Assembly (NCBI GenBank): GCA_013054445.1
Contig: JAAMPI010000530.1
Span: forward strand, 1 to 33,159
Source of the DNA: Cudoniella acicularis
Taxonomy: Eukaryota; Ascomycota; Leotiomycetes; Helotiales; Helotiaceae
Direction: 5' to 3'
Length of the DNA: 33,159 bases
Position 1 is the first letter of the stretch. Every line of letters begins with the position of its first letter. The position numbers and the translations under genes are program-made. Of this stretch, positions 1-9,563 are shown in pieces. Under the pieces are notes generated by a model that saw only the letters and a list, made by a program, of their open reading frames with translations, was not told the origin of the DNA and made no database searches.

Positions 1-167
1 CGACGCGGGGAAGCGAATGGCGTGCTTTCAAGGAAGGTATTCGCAAAGTTCTTGACGAAGGCACGAACGGGAAGGATCCCCCACAATACCACTGTTCGAT
101 TATCACAAGGCTGAAACCCCCATCGGCATTGTCGATTGGACGATACTGGGGAACGTGGTTGAATTGA
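1..167 (+). CDS. Possible 3' end of a coding region cut by the window edge
   Basis: The frame starting at base 3 is open to a TGA at 165-167 and reads like protein (it begins TRGSEWRAFKEGIRKVLDEG). A second frame, open from about base 62 to a TAG near 177, also reads like protein (LFDYHKAETPIGIVDWTILG). The two frames meet at a C5 run near 79-83, so a one-base homopolymer error or an unrecognised intron may join them. I do not recognise the family. There is no start codon, because the gene would begin outside the window. It could equally be chance open frame. Confidence 0.2.
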   Translation, partial: TRGSEWRAFKEGIRKVLDEGTNGKDPPQYHCSIITRLKPPSALSIGRYWGTWLN

Positions 168-550
168 GCGCATTGTAGCGGCCTCCCCATTTTCCATAGC
201 CGAAAATGTACTCCGCACGATACGGCGAGTTCACTTCACGGTTCTAGCAAAATAAGGCTCCTTTAAAGAATTCAAATTTGATTTCCATTTTCTTGGCCCT
301 CTGAGATGTGTTAGATTATGAATTATAGAGATAAATACTTCGTTGTTGGTTTTGGGTTTTAAAGCAATCTATCTTACAGTGTTTTTGCGAATCAGCACAT
401 TTTGATTGGTTCGCCGCTCCGGAAAGGATAAATCCTCACCGCCGCACATTTTGTTTTTGATAGACCGAATTGACGGACTTTTCCAGTTTTTGTATGCGCG
501 ATTTACTGGTAGGCAGTCTAGACTTCTCACCGATCAGTGATCGATGAAAA

Positions 551-566
551 TCACGTGATCACGTGA
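551..566. promoter_or_regulatory. Two abutting CACGTG E-boxes in a 16-bp palindrome
   Basis: TCACGTGA occurs twice without a spacer, giving a perfect 16-bp palindrome. CACGTG is the core site of fungal bHLH factors (Cbf1/Pho4/SREBP-like). It is about 1.15 kb upstream of the permease start codon, so its target is uncertain. The repeat is seen directly; binding is inference. Confidence 0.35.
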
Positions 567-1154
567 TCTACTCTTGAAAGGGGGCGCACTAGGAGAAGTC
601 TTTACCGTGGATCGAAGTTGCAATTGCTACCTACATAGATACAATTCCTAGTAAAGAGTCACGGGGTGTCACTCAAAGGGATATAAGTTTTCGCCCCCAA
701 AAGTGTAACTGAAAAACCCTGTGAAAAAGGGAACTTTTCCGTTCATACCACTGCCGTCCCAGCGAAGCTATATACTCCTGCATCTAAGGACTCACATTGT
801 TTCCTTTGAAGATTGATAGCGAGATAAGATTAGCAAACTCAGCCACAACTGAGCTGCGGCTGACAATCGAATATGCGACTGTTCCCGAAGCGACAAAATC
901 TATCCAATAGATGTCACAGAATGACGAGCTGTATAGTAGTACTTGCGGCATTTTTTTTTTTCAGCGGGATTTTTCCTTTCCGCAACATGCCACCGCGTTG
1001 GGCACCTATCTTATGTCATTCAAAAAAACACAATACCCGATCCAAATAAAGACGCATTTGTTCCTTCCTGAAAGTCTACAAAAAATCCAACCAGCGCTTT
1101 CCTAATCTGAGCAGAGAAAGTCAATTAGCTCTCTATTGTAAGTCTATCTGCCGT

Positions 1155-1174
1155 GATAACCGATAACCGATAAC
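1155..1174 (+). promoter_or_regulatory. Three tandem GATAA motifs (GATAACC repeat)
   Basis: GATAA occurs at 1155, 1162 and 1169 with an exact 7-base period. GATA factors, including the iron repressor SreA/Sre1, bind GATAA cores. The full SreA-type consensus (ATCWGATAA) is not present. The position, about 540 bp upstream of an iron permease start codon, makes GATA-factor control plausible but unproven. Confidence 0.35.
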
Positions 1175-1504
1175 AATCTGACAGACTACCTAAGCGAACT
1201 CGGGTAGAGAATTGTCTTTTATCCGTCCTGAAAAGTTTGCTTTCAAAATACAATCGCGCTACTACTCTCAACTCAACGACGCGCGACGTGAGATCTTCAA
1301 CCCAACCACACAGACAACAACAGGAGAGTTATCTCCTGCGAAACACTGGCGGAAATCATCTCCTCTCACCGGCCAACAAGCTCTCTGAAGCCTGTTGGCG
1401 AGCTGCCACAGCCCACCCGACCACCATAGAATGAAGAAGGTTGACTCTCTTCAATCCTCCCACGTCGCAACCGGCGGCGCAAAACCTTGATTCAAATCAC
1501 CTAT

Positions 1505-1661
1505 ATGGTAAGTTGCCCTGATAATTCTCTATACCACATCCAACTTTGCACACTTTTAACCCTTTCAATTAGCTATTTGCTAACATGATGTACAGAACAG
1601 TCTATTCTCCCGCAAAACCCGTGATCTCGGCATCCCAGCAAGCACCTCAGCATTGACTTGA
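1505..1661 (+). promoter_or_regulatory. Spliced upstream ORF in the permease leader
   Basis: An ATG at 1505-1507 sits directly against the donor GTAAGT of the leader intron. After splicing it continues at 1596 for 21 codons to a TGA at 1659-1661, giving a 22-residue peptide. If the intron is kept, the same ATG gives a different short peptide ending at a TGA inside the intron. The main start is 49 bases after the spliced stop and no other ATG lies between. Such a uORF could lower translation of the permease. Confidence 0.4.
1508..1595 (+). other. 5' UTR intron of the iron permease gene (88 nt)
   Basis: The donor is GTAAGT at 1508, a branch-like TTGCTAACATG lies near 1577-1587, and the acceptor TACAG ends at 1595. 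All three elements match the fungal consensus. The intron lies wholly before the main ATG at 1711. Confidence 0.6.
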
Positions 1662-1710
1662 GTCTGTTCACTTATTCTAATTTAAACGGATTCGGCTTCT
1701 TATATCTAAA

Positions 1711-3273
1711 ATGGAAAGAGTATTTCAGATTCTTCGTGCGCCAGGCACTCGGCGTGGAATCGAATACGCTGCCCCCACTCAAGTTGTTCTAGGCACAGAG
1801 CCATATGACCAGGAGAAAGAGAAAGAAAATGGCATCAATGTTTCTGTCGAGAACGTCAACACCTACGTCGTTGCACCTAAGGCCAAGCGCTTGGATCGTT
1901 GGCTGGACAAAGTAGTAGAGGCTTCTGGTTCGGAGTTCGTCTACTTTACAATCATTATCGCTCTCCTCGTTTGGGCATTCATGGGCATCAAATTCGGCCA
2001 AAACAATGACTGGCAGATCATCATCTCTAATGCTCAGGCCATTGTCAATATGGTCTTCGACGCCTTCCTCATGCGCCAGCAGCTCAATTCCCATGACTCC
2101 CTCGTTGTCGTTGCTGCTTGTCTAAGATCACGCTCCAGCAGCCACAAGCGAATGCTCAGACAACTGATTGTGAGCAGAAAGTATGAGAAGGTCGAACCGG
2201 AACGATTCAAAGCCTTACAACAGACAGATTTCGCTACCGAACTCCCTGCCGAGAACTTACTAGGTAAAATCTCCACTTGGATATCTGCTTTCGTTGGTCA
2301 CATTGTCACTGTCTTTGGCTTTTGGGTCTGCATATTCATTTGGGTTGGATTTGGCAAGTACTGCGATTGGTCTAACACTTGGCAACTATACATCAACTCG
2401 GCGACCTCGGCATTGATGGTGTTCATCTTGGCTTTTCTAGCAAATATTCGTGAACGACACACCAAGTACATGACCAAATGCCTGGAATCAATCTACGAAG
2501 TCGATGCTGCTCTCGAGGTCAAGCTTCGTACAATCACAGGAGACAAGACCGAAAATATGACCGTCATGGTCCCAGTGCTGAAGCAAAGCAGAATCCAGCG
2601 CGCAATTGACTACTACGCGGATCTTGTCGGCACTCTCCTTGGGATTGCAATCCTGTTTGGCGCCTTCATCATCTGGGTTGCTCTTGGACCGGCAATGCAC
2701 TTCGATGCGAACTGGTGGCTGCTCATCGGCACATATGCAGGACTGATTGGCTTGAACGACGGCTTCGTTCTCCGTAACATTTGTACTGTACTCGGCGATT
2801 ACGAGAACGAGCAGTTCGCCCAAGTGACATACGACGATGAGGATATGCTTGCTGTGATCGGCGTGGAGAGACTTGACGAAGAGCGCGCCGCGGACAATTC
2901 TCTCAGCTGCAGAATCTCAATCTGGGTTGGCGACATCTGTTCTCATGAAATGACCGTCGTCTTGGGAGCAATCTCCATCGTGGGCCTCCTCATTGGTGCT
3001 ACTGCGATGAAATGGAGCGTCACTGGACAACTTCTCTGCAATGTTCCACCGAGCATCATCGAGTCCTTCTTCACCATGATCTTGATCACGGGTCACAACA
3101 TCGGCGAGGCCAACAGACGAGTTGATCTTTTCAACGTCTACTTGCGAAGACTTAAACTTGTCTCTTACGTTGACACAATGGCTAAGACTGAGGAGCTGGA
3201 GAAAGCTGACGTGATTGAGCAAGCTAGGTCATCCAAGACATCCGAGTCAATCGACGAAGTTAAGGGAGAGTAG
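1711..3273 (+). CDS. fet4: Low-affinity iron permease, Fet4 family
   Basis: This is a single uninterrupted exon of 520 codons. The product matches the fungal low-affinity iron permease family (yeast Fet4), which imports Fe(II) and often other divalent metals across the plasma membrane. A soluble N-terminus of about 70 residues is followed by roughly eight hydrophobic segments near residues 74-96, 100-121, 188-212, 222-246, 300-322, 331-350, 413-432 and 447-466. The family-typical stretch from EFVYFTIIIALLVWAFMGIK through WQIIISNAQAIVNMVFDAFL is present, and so is the late motif ILITGHNIGEANRRVDLFNV. Length is close to yeast Fet4 (about 550). The ATG at 1711 is the first in the main frame and follows a leader with a spliced uORF. 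The C-terminal tail is charged and Ser/Glu-rich. Metal specificity cannot be read from the sequence. Confidence 0.9.
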   Translation: MERVFQILRAPGTRRGIEYAAPTQVVLGTEPYDQEKEKENGINVSVENVNTYVVAPKAKRLDRWLDKVVEASGSEFVYFTIIIALLVWAFMGIKFGQNNDWQIIISNAQAIVNMVFDAFLMRQQLNSHDSLVVVAACLRSRSSSHKRMLRQLIVSRKYEKVEPERFKALQQTDFATELPAENLLGKISTWISAFVGHIVTVFGFWVCIFIWVGFGKYCDWSNTWQLYINSATSALMVFILAFLANIRERHTKYMTKCLESIYEVDAALEVKLRTITGDKTENMTVMVPVLKQSRIQRAIDYYADLVGTLLGIAILFGAFIIWVALGPAMHFDANWWLLIGTYAGLIGLNDGFVLRNICTVLGDYENEQFAQVTYDDEDMLAVIGVERLDEERAADNSLSCRISIWVGDICSHEMTVVLGAISIVGLLIGATAMKWSVTGQLLCNVPPSIIESFFTMILITGHNIGEANRRVDLFNVYLRRLKLVSYVDTMAKTEELEKADVIEQARSSKTSESIDEVKGE

Positions 3274-3275
3274 AG

Positions 3276-3327
3276 GTATGTCGCCCTATGCTTAGATCCA
3301 GAGAACGATGCCAACTAACGATGGCAG
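3276..3327 (+). other. Probable 3' UTR intron just after the permease stop codon
   Basis: A consensus intron begins two bases after the TAG stop: donor GTATGT at 3276, branch CCAACTAACG at about 3311-3320, acceptor GGCAG ending at 3327 (52 nt). Splicing does not change the protein. The signals are strong enough to suggest real use in the 3' UTR. Confidence 0.5.
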
Positions 3328-4933
3328 GTTCGACAGTCACTACAGGATTTTCATATTCGGTGACAAGAAGAGCAAAAGGTTTAAAAAAAAAGGCGGCACA
3401 TTCAACATTGTGCGGATTTCAATATTTCTTAGTTGTCAATTCCGAGGCTCACTCAACAAGCAACACATTAAATTTTCATTTCGGTTCGAGTTTTTTTTTC
3501 AAGGAGAGATCGCATTTGCATTGTGGCAGGGAGGGAAGAAAGAAAGTAGCCTAAATTCAAGATAAATACTAGACAGTCTCTATCAATAGAAAAAGACAGA
3601 TTTTTCCAAATACATGCCTTGCACAAGTACTGTACTTCCGTGTGCAGGATGTGAAGTGAAGCATTTCAGTACAGGACTTTGGAGCTGCATACAATCAGCT
3701 GTCGTAGAACCAGAGGTTGTTCTCTTGTTAATTTTAGTGTCCGCGTTGTGTCGAGAGGGTGATGGTGACAAATGCATAGCTCTTAAACACATAGCCAATC
3801 ATTCCCGAACGTATGTATGTATTTGAAATCCCCAATTGCTCGTGGGAATTTGGAAACACTCGCAGGAAACGGGGGAAGTGAGCTTCAAAAACAACCAGGG
3901 CAAGGAAAAGGCGGGGTACATACAGCCGTACCTCTAGTACTATTTTATTGAATATTGTTTATATAACGGTACCGTAGAAATAAATCACTTTTATCTTGTT
4001 CTTCATAGGGAAGAAAGGAAAGAAACGAAGAAAAAGACCTTGTGACATTCAAATTCAGAAATTAAAAACTCCCGATATCCAGTCCTGTTAATATTTACTG
4101 CAAAATACTAATATGTATGATAACTCTCCTTCATAAACGAAAGACAACACATGTTAAATCAGCACATCACTGCCCATAAGTCTCACCACTTAATAAAATC
4201 GCACTCAAAACCTCACGTGTTTACCCCCCTTTCCTCTCCCGTGATCTGCCTACAGTACTCTAATCTCACTGTATTCCCACCATTCACACAAAAGTCACGC
4301 CTTATTACACCATCACAACATCGCACCCCGCTATCGCACCGGCAAATCTCACGCATACATGTGGGGTAGCTTACCCGCAACCCTTGCCTTCCCTCACCTC
4401 CCCCAACCCATTTTCACACTTCAATTTTCAAAAACGAACTGGAAAAAAAAAAAAAANNAAAAGAATCCAAATCGCAGGCCCAAGAACTTGGTACAGCCGG
4501 CTGTTCACCTTCCAAATTCTCGATAGGCTAAATACACATACATATATACTGTACGCAAAGGATTTGAGATAAAAGGTGATTACGCGACCATGAGTCAGTC
4601 AGTGCTGCTTTTAATTGACTAGAAGTTGAGGGGGGTTAAGCTTGGGCCTGTATGCAAGGCTGAGAGATTTTGTTAGGTTGGGTTTGGTTTTGCATGTGTC
4701 ATGTTGTGTTGGGGGAGAAAGGAAGACGCGAGAGGATAGGGGGAAAGAGGCAGCGGTCACGGGACAGTTAGTGGAATCACGCTGAGAAGCTTCATTAATT
4801 TCAAAGTTCTCATCAAGTGTTGTAGTGCGACTGTCCGGGCAAGGCCGGGGATTTTGGGGAGGTTCCAAGTCCTGCTTTTCCAAGGATTCGGGGAGCTGGT
4901 ATAGAAATAGTGAGATCAATACAATTATTCGCT
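3328..4933. other. Intergenic region, no gene recognised
   Basis: This holds the 3' UTR of the permease gene and then AT-rich to C/A-rich sequence with homopurine and homopyrimidine tracts (for example a GAAAGGAAAGAAACG-like tract near 4015-4035). Open frames here have UTR-like composition and no recognisable protein. A poly-A run at about 4443-4460 contains two undetermined bases. Confidence 0.5.
4457..4458. other. Two undetermined bases (NN) inside a poly-A run
   Basis: The sequence reads as a run of A, then NN, then more A. This marks an unresolved homopolymer in the assembly. It supports treating single-base homopolymer frameshifts elsewhere in the window as possible sequencing artefacts. 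Confidence 0.95.
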
Positions 4934-5560
4934 TTAATCGCTGTTCTTCCCACCCTTTTCCGAATCTTCCCACGGAAGCGCTGAGATAGCGAGCCTCCCA
5001 AAACCACTATTCGCATCTTTTCTGTCCCCAGACTCAACGGTCGAAGTCTTCAGAGGCCCAAAACCCGGCTACTGGCTTTGAACACTAGCTGGAAGAATCT
5101 GTATAATGAGAACCGCGCATGACTGAACTAAGAGACTGGGCAGATTTTCCCGTGTATTGACGAACTCGATCGCATCTTTGAAAGACTGAGGCTCAGGTTG
5201 ATTTATCCACAAAAGCTTTTCAAGCCCGAAATACGGCCAAATCTTCAGAATTTCCTGAGAAGCAAATATTAGTACACTTAACTTTAGATCAAAGCCGTGC
5301 AAAGATATAAGGCAAACTTACGGACGAGAGGGAAAATGAGAACTCGACAGTAGATCAGTTAGCTTTTTTGAATGCTCTGAATTTGGCTCAAGTCGATTGC
5401 GATAACTTTCTGTTGCGGGTCTGTCAGCTACGTTCTACTGCCAAGATATACGAAAATAGGGGCAAGACTTACGACTAGCAAAACTGAAGCTTGATTGAAA
5501 AGAAGCGAGCGTGGGAGCTGGATGCAAATGCAAGGGTCAATGACGGTTGAGGACTCAGAA
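4934..5560 (-). pseudogene. Spliced but broken gene of unknown function
   Basis: Two good introns are visible on the minus strand. One has a GTAAGT donor near 5472, a GCTGAC branch and a CAG acceptor. The other has a GTAAGT donor near 5321, a GTACTAAT branch and a CTCAG acceptor near 5255. The middle exon reads SYRNRLEPNSEHSKKLTDLL in phase with the first exon. The last exon has a long open frame (EILKIWPYFGLEKLLW...), but the exon 2/3 phases do not match. That last frame meets a TAG at 5069-5071 and is then open again for about 42 codons to the TAA at 4934-4936. No in-frame ATG was found. I do not recognise the protein. A decayed gene is the likeliest reading; a spliced non-coding transcript is the alternative. 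Confidence 0.35.
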
Positions 5561-5958
5561 TCCGGGGAAAGTTGTGATGGTCTTCGTTGTGTGAGAGTGA
5601 AGAAGATAAATTAATAGCGCTTGAGGTGATAATCGTAATGAAATATAATCATGGATTGAGTTGAAAAATAAAGCGCTATGTCGGCTGCTACTTATTGAGA
5701 GTGGATAAAGAGGCTGTAGGGGACAACATACAAAAGAGTTTCTTCTTTTGAGGAAGGCACGATGTTAACCCACGATTTTAACTCATGATGCTGCCATATA
5801 ATGAGCCATCACTTAAAAATACAATAATATGGGGTGAAAAATGGTCCAATTTTGATTGCAGGACAAAAATGAAGAATAACAGATTTCAATAGCTTTAGGG
5901 CTCTCAACCTTGATACCTCGAGTTGGTATCACTCAGGAAAATCCTTGCGCTTGTTCCC
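5561..5958. other. AT-rich intergenic stretch, no feature recognised
   Basis: This lies between the 3' end of the 2OG oxygenase pseudogene and the upstream end of the broken gene at 4934-5560. It is AT-rich with short poly-A/T tracts and no open frame of note. It may contain the former promoter of the 4934-5560 gene. Confidence 0.4.
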
Positions 5959-7626
5959 CTATGCCAGAACCGACTCACCCAGAACATTGTTTCTCTGGTT
6001 GAAATCCGGGACCTCAACCAGGATAGCAGCATGCGAATAATCCCAGGTTAGTTCAGCTTGGTTTCCATACGCCATCTTAACCAAAGTCACATTCCATCCA
6101 GTACCAGATTTACCCACACGACCTGGGCGATTCAGCCACATAATGTTTGGAACTTCCGTAAAAGGGAAGTATGTCATGATTTCCCGAGAGTCATTAGTTC
6201 TGAGTCACGTTCCAAAATAAAAAATAACGGCTTACATCATATATCTCCGACAGACTCTTTTCGTAATTGCCAACATCTACGAGACCCATTTTATGGAAAT
6301 CTTGACCGACAATACTGACCCGACCGTGGGCACGTGCTTCAATTAGCTCTTTGTTTTCTCTTGAATCAGAAGATGGGCCATAATCTTCGTATCTAGTATC
6401 TCTGTAGAGGATTGGTCTGAGCCTGACTGTCAATCCAAGAGCTCGGAAGACACGGAAGATGATGGCCTCGAAACCTTTCAAAGCGTAAGGCATTAAATCT
6501 TTGGTACGTTCACGGGTGAGTACATATTGATGGGAGCAATAGAACCAAATCGGTCACCTGTCAAGTCAATAATCAGTCTCCTATCGGAAGTTAATTGGTG
6601 ATTTACTGACCGTCCTTGAAGAAGTTTGGATCTGACATAAGTCCCTTCGCAGCTTCGAAAAGTGGGAATAGTGCTGGGTCTACAATTGGGAAGTTTTGTA
6701 GAGGACCTCCGATCTGCTCACTGACATACAGGTTGTAGGTCAATGTCACACGATGACCCTCTTCGACCTCGAGGATCTCATGCTCGCAATCGCTGTAGAA
6801 GGCTGCCCACTGAATGGAATTTGGACTGTCATTGCTCCAATCGAAGAAGGTGGAGTTATCCTCGTGAGTGATGCGGAATTTGCCACCTCCAATACGTCGG
6901 AATGCTCTTGCGAGGGCTGGGGCTTTGGTGTGTACTTGCCTTTGAATGGGTCTGGAAGGCAAATGACAAGGGACCCAAACTGAGTTTCTCCTCTGGGGGT
7001 GTCAACATGGGCCCGGAACTTCCCCCCAGGTCCTGAGTATATCTTCCAGTGTTCGTTAGCTTTGAACTCTCGAGTGTTCAGGAGGCAAGGAACAGGAAAC
7101 TTACAGTCAATTTGTATAGCTCAGCCGTCACCCCGCGATGTTCGCCTCTCTTCTATAAAATACCAGCAAGTGCATCTGGCAACAAGATCTGGGTAATGGT
7201 GTCGACGATTTCAAAATCATGTGGATGTAAGTCGACCGAAAACTCGCTTCTATCGAGCTTGCCTGCCATGCGGTATGTTTCGTCCAAAATGTTCTTGCCG
7301 GAAAGTCCAAAAGTTGCGGGAGCATAGGTCTTGAGGGGTTCTTCGAACAATGGATTGTCATGTAAGGCTGGTTCATCAAGATCTATGGGGGATGATTGCG
7401 TTGCGGCGCCTTTCCACATGCCAGCATTCAATGGAAAGCGGATAGCTCGTGCATGGCCGGCAGGTTCGGAGACGTCCCAGCGAAGAGAGATCGGAGGCGC
7501 CTTGATTGGTGACTGGGCTGCGGAGGCTTCAGAATGCGAATGCTCGATTCCAGCAGAAATTGGGATTCGGCCTCCGCAACAATAGCTCGACTGGTAGCCA
7601 TTGAGGGCCTGCTTCAGTTTGTCCAT
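5959..7626 (-). pseudogene. 2OG-Fe(II) oxygenase-like pseudogene, five exons, three lesions
   Basis: Exons by homology and splice signals are 7626-7105, 7042-6940, 6886-6611, 6557-6236 and 6183-5959. The product resembles a fungal 2-oxoglutarate/Fe(II) dioxygenase family of about 480 residues. The Fe-binding HxD lies in FRAHVDTPRGETQFGSL, and the distal His and 2OG-binding Arg lie in CEHEILEVEEGHRVTLTYNL. The C-terminal AAILVEVPDF block is family-typical. Three lesions are seen. There is an in-frame TAG at 7153-7155, just before AELYKLT. Exon 4 is one base short near 6544-6547: its 322 nt must be 323 to keep phase, and the reading GDRFG / YCSHQY switches frame there. The last intron (6184-6235) has a GTAAGC donor and an ACTAATGAC branch but ends in GG instead of AG. 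Substrate is unknown. Functional loss is likely unless these are sequencing errors. Confidence 0.8.
6887..6939 (-). other. GC-AG intron (53 nt) in the 2OG oxygenase pseudogene
   Basis: Only a GCAAGT donor at 6939 with an AG acceptor at 6887-6888 joins PDPFK to GGKFRITHED in frame and restores the family-conserved block before FFDWS. GC-AG introns are a known minor class (around 1% in fungi). The rest of the donor (AAGT) fits the consensus. Confidence 0.7.
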
Positions 7627-8244
7627 TTTGGAGGCAGTGGCACGAGTTTGATATCTTCAACCTTGGGTGAGAAAGTCAGTTGTCGTACTGGAATGGGGAT
7701 GTAAGACGTAGGTGTAGGAAAGTGTGAGAAGAAGAAGAGAGGATCGAGTTGAAGGAGACACAAGAACGATTAAATAGAGCTCGATAATGGAAGCTAATTG
7801 CAAATCAGACGAGACCCTTAGGCAGATAAGACCGTGGCGCCAACCCCATCTTATTCACCCCCTCGACGCGAAAGCACATGATCTTATTTTGGACCCCAAA
7901 CGTGATAAGTAACAGCCACTGCGATCCCCTATTGGTCAACACCTTTGAGATTCCGATAAGTAATAGGAAGAATGGTTCACGGTAGCTAGGAAAATATGGA
8001 AAGGTCTCGAATATTGGCAGGGAACTCCTGAATCTATGCAGCGCCAATGGGCTTCTCGCTACAGGCGTCCACCAGGTCCCGGGGTAATGTTGACGTCACT
8101 GGCCTGTGAAAGAGAAGACTCGAGCTCGAGAATTGAAGGCAACTCATCAACATTAACTACAAACCTCCATACCATCTTGAGTCCTCACGTCAACCAATTT
8201 ATCAACAGAATCTCGAGCTTCATTTGTTGTGCCGAAACTGTACC
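7627..8244. other. Shared upstream region between two divergent genes
   Basis: This 618-base spacer separates the start codons of the 2OG oxygenase pseudogene (minus) and the RRT8-like gene (plus), so it would hold both promoters. I see a CTCGAGCTCGAG repeat-palindrome near 8119-8133 and C/A-rich leader sequence from about 8140. No gene is recognised. Confidence 0.4.
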
Positions 8245-9563
8245 ATGTCTACGCTTGACAGTGCCAAATCAAAGGCGAAGGAGGTCGCGTGAGTCTACTC
8301 TCCCTCGTCGATCTGCCCGTCTTTGAGTTAACAATAATGCCTTTCCAGTGTAGAGGATTTCAATAAAGCAAAGAGTCTCGCGCACTCAGCAGCGAAGTCT
8401 GGCGCATACCTGTATCCCATCAAAGTCAGTCCGGGCTGACAGCGTTTCTTCCCCTCCGCGTCAGGTACTGATACTTATTAGGGAATTTTCTATTTTCTGG
8501 GCCACAGGTCATTATGGAAGCCTCTACTGTCGAAGCTGATCCCGACAATGTCTTTGTCAATTGGCGTCATTGCCTTTATGTTTATTTTCACATACCTGCC
8601 ACAACTCGCTGTCCTTGTGTTCGTCAATGGTCCTCTTGCAGCGTTCTCGACGATTCTCCTTACACTCAGCGAGAGCTCTACGATTATTAATGTCCTTTCA
8701 AGGACATTTCTACTTCAGGATGCTTTGGTCGATACGTTTGATGGCGTTATGGTCGCACGAAGACAAACCGACATCCTATCGGAGGGCCGTCAACTGAAAT
8801 CTGGCAATTTCAACGACCCGATGGCAAAGCTCGGAGAGCTGGTCAAATCTCCGTTTCAGAAATTCACACCAAAGGCAGTGATCAGATATTTTATGTATCT
8901 ACCACTGAACATCATCCCGGTGGTGGGCACCGTCATATTCATCCTATTGCAGGGTCGCTCAAGAGGCAATGTTGTACATGGCCGCGTAAGTCATGGAGCT
9001 GGTATTTGATCCAAATGAAGGGACTAATTTTTGGCAGTACTTCCAGCTGAAAAAATGGTCTTCCTCACAGAGAGCAGAATGGCTGAGAGAGAACACTGCG
9101 CCCTATACCGCGTAAGTCATTGCTGAGAGTGACTTGCAAGCGTCGCATTCCATAATATACTGGCAATTTGCAGCTGCCAGATCCCCAAGCTACCTTGCAG
9201 TTTTGAGTTGGTTATTGTCGAAAGGGGATTTCTACACCTTCATATTTTCCGTTTACGAAAGACAAACTGGCTTTCTACATTGGTCATGAAACACCACAAT
9301 TTTCTACAATTTTTTCGTTGGTAAATGCTAACTAAATCACAGGTTTGGTACTGTCGCCACCTTGCTGGAGCTTATCCCTTTCGCTTCGATCGTTTTCTCT
9401 TTCACGAATACTGGTAAGAATAATTACTCGCTGAATTTTCTTTTTCGCTGACCCTTTCACAGTTGGAGCTGCGCTATGGGCGGCGGACATCGAGAGTAAC
9501 AATATGATGATGACAGAAATGGGGAGCTCAAGCCAACAAGGCGAACCCAAAAAGGTCGTGTAA
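8245..9563 (+). CDS. EI24/RRT8-like multi-span membrane protein
   Basis: Six exons (8245-8288, 8349-8424, 8482-8985, 9038-9111, 9343-9413, 9463-9563) sum to 870 nt, or 289 residues, with phases consistent at every junction. The protein belongs to the fungal family annotated as outer spore wall protein RRT8/LDS-like within the EI24 (Pfam Etoposide-induced 2.4) group. In yeast these are lipid-droplet or ER-associated proteins linked to spore wall formation. Recognisable blocks are LWKPLLSKLIPTMSLSIGVI, the paired hydrophobic segments with FTYLPQLAVLVFVNGPLAAF and LSESSTIINVLSRTFLLQDA, FQKFTPKAVIRYFMYLPLNI, and FASIVFSFTNTVGAALWAAD. The C-terminal tail is polar. The ATG at 8245 opens a short charged N-terminus. 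Intron 4 is unusually long (231 nt) and has an internal acceptor. The exact role here is not known. Confidence 0.82.

Larger units (their letters stand above)
168..1504. other. Intergenic and leader region upstream of the iron permease
   Basis: I see no convincing gene here. Short open frames at 911-1105 and 1237-1434 have low-complexity, UTR-like composition. The region holds a double E-box palindrome (551-566) and a triple GATAA repeat (1155-1174), listed separately. From about 1200 onward the sequence is C/A-rich with pyrimidine tracts, typical of a fungal 5' leader, so the transcription start of the permease gene probably lies in the 1.1-1.3 kb zone. Confidence 0.4.

Noticed and set aside
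9174..9320. Internal cassette exon in the RRT8-like gene.
   Set aside because: Full inclusion would need a 22-nt intron after it, too short to splice; only an alternative truncated end remains possible, and it is reported as such.
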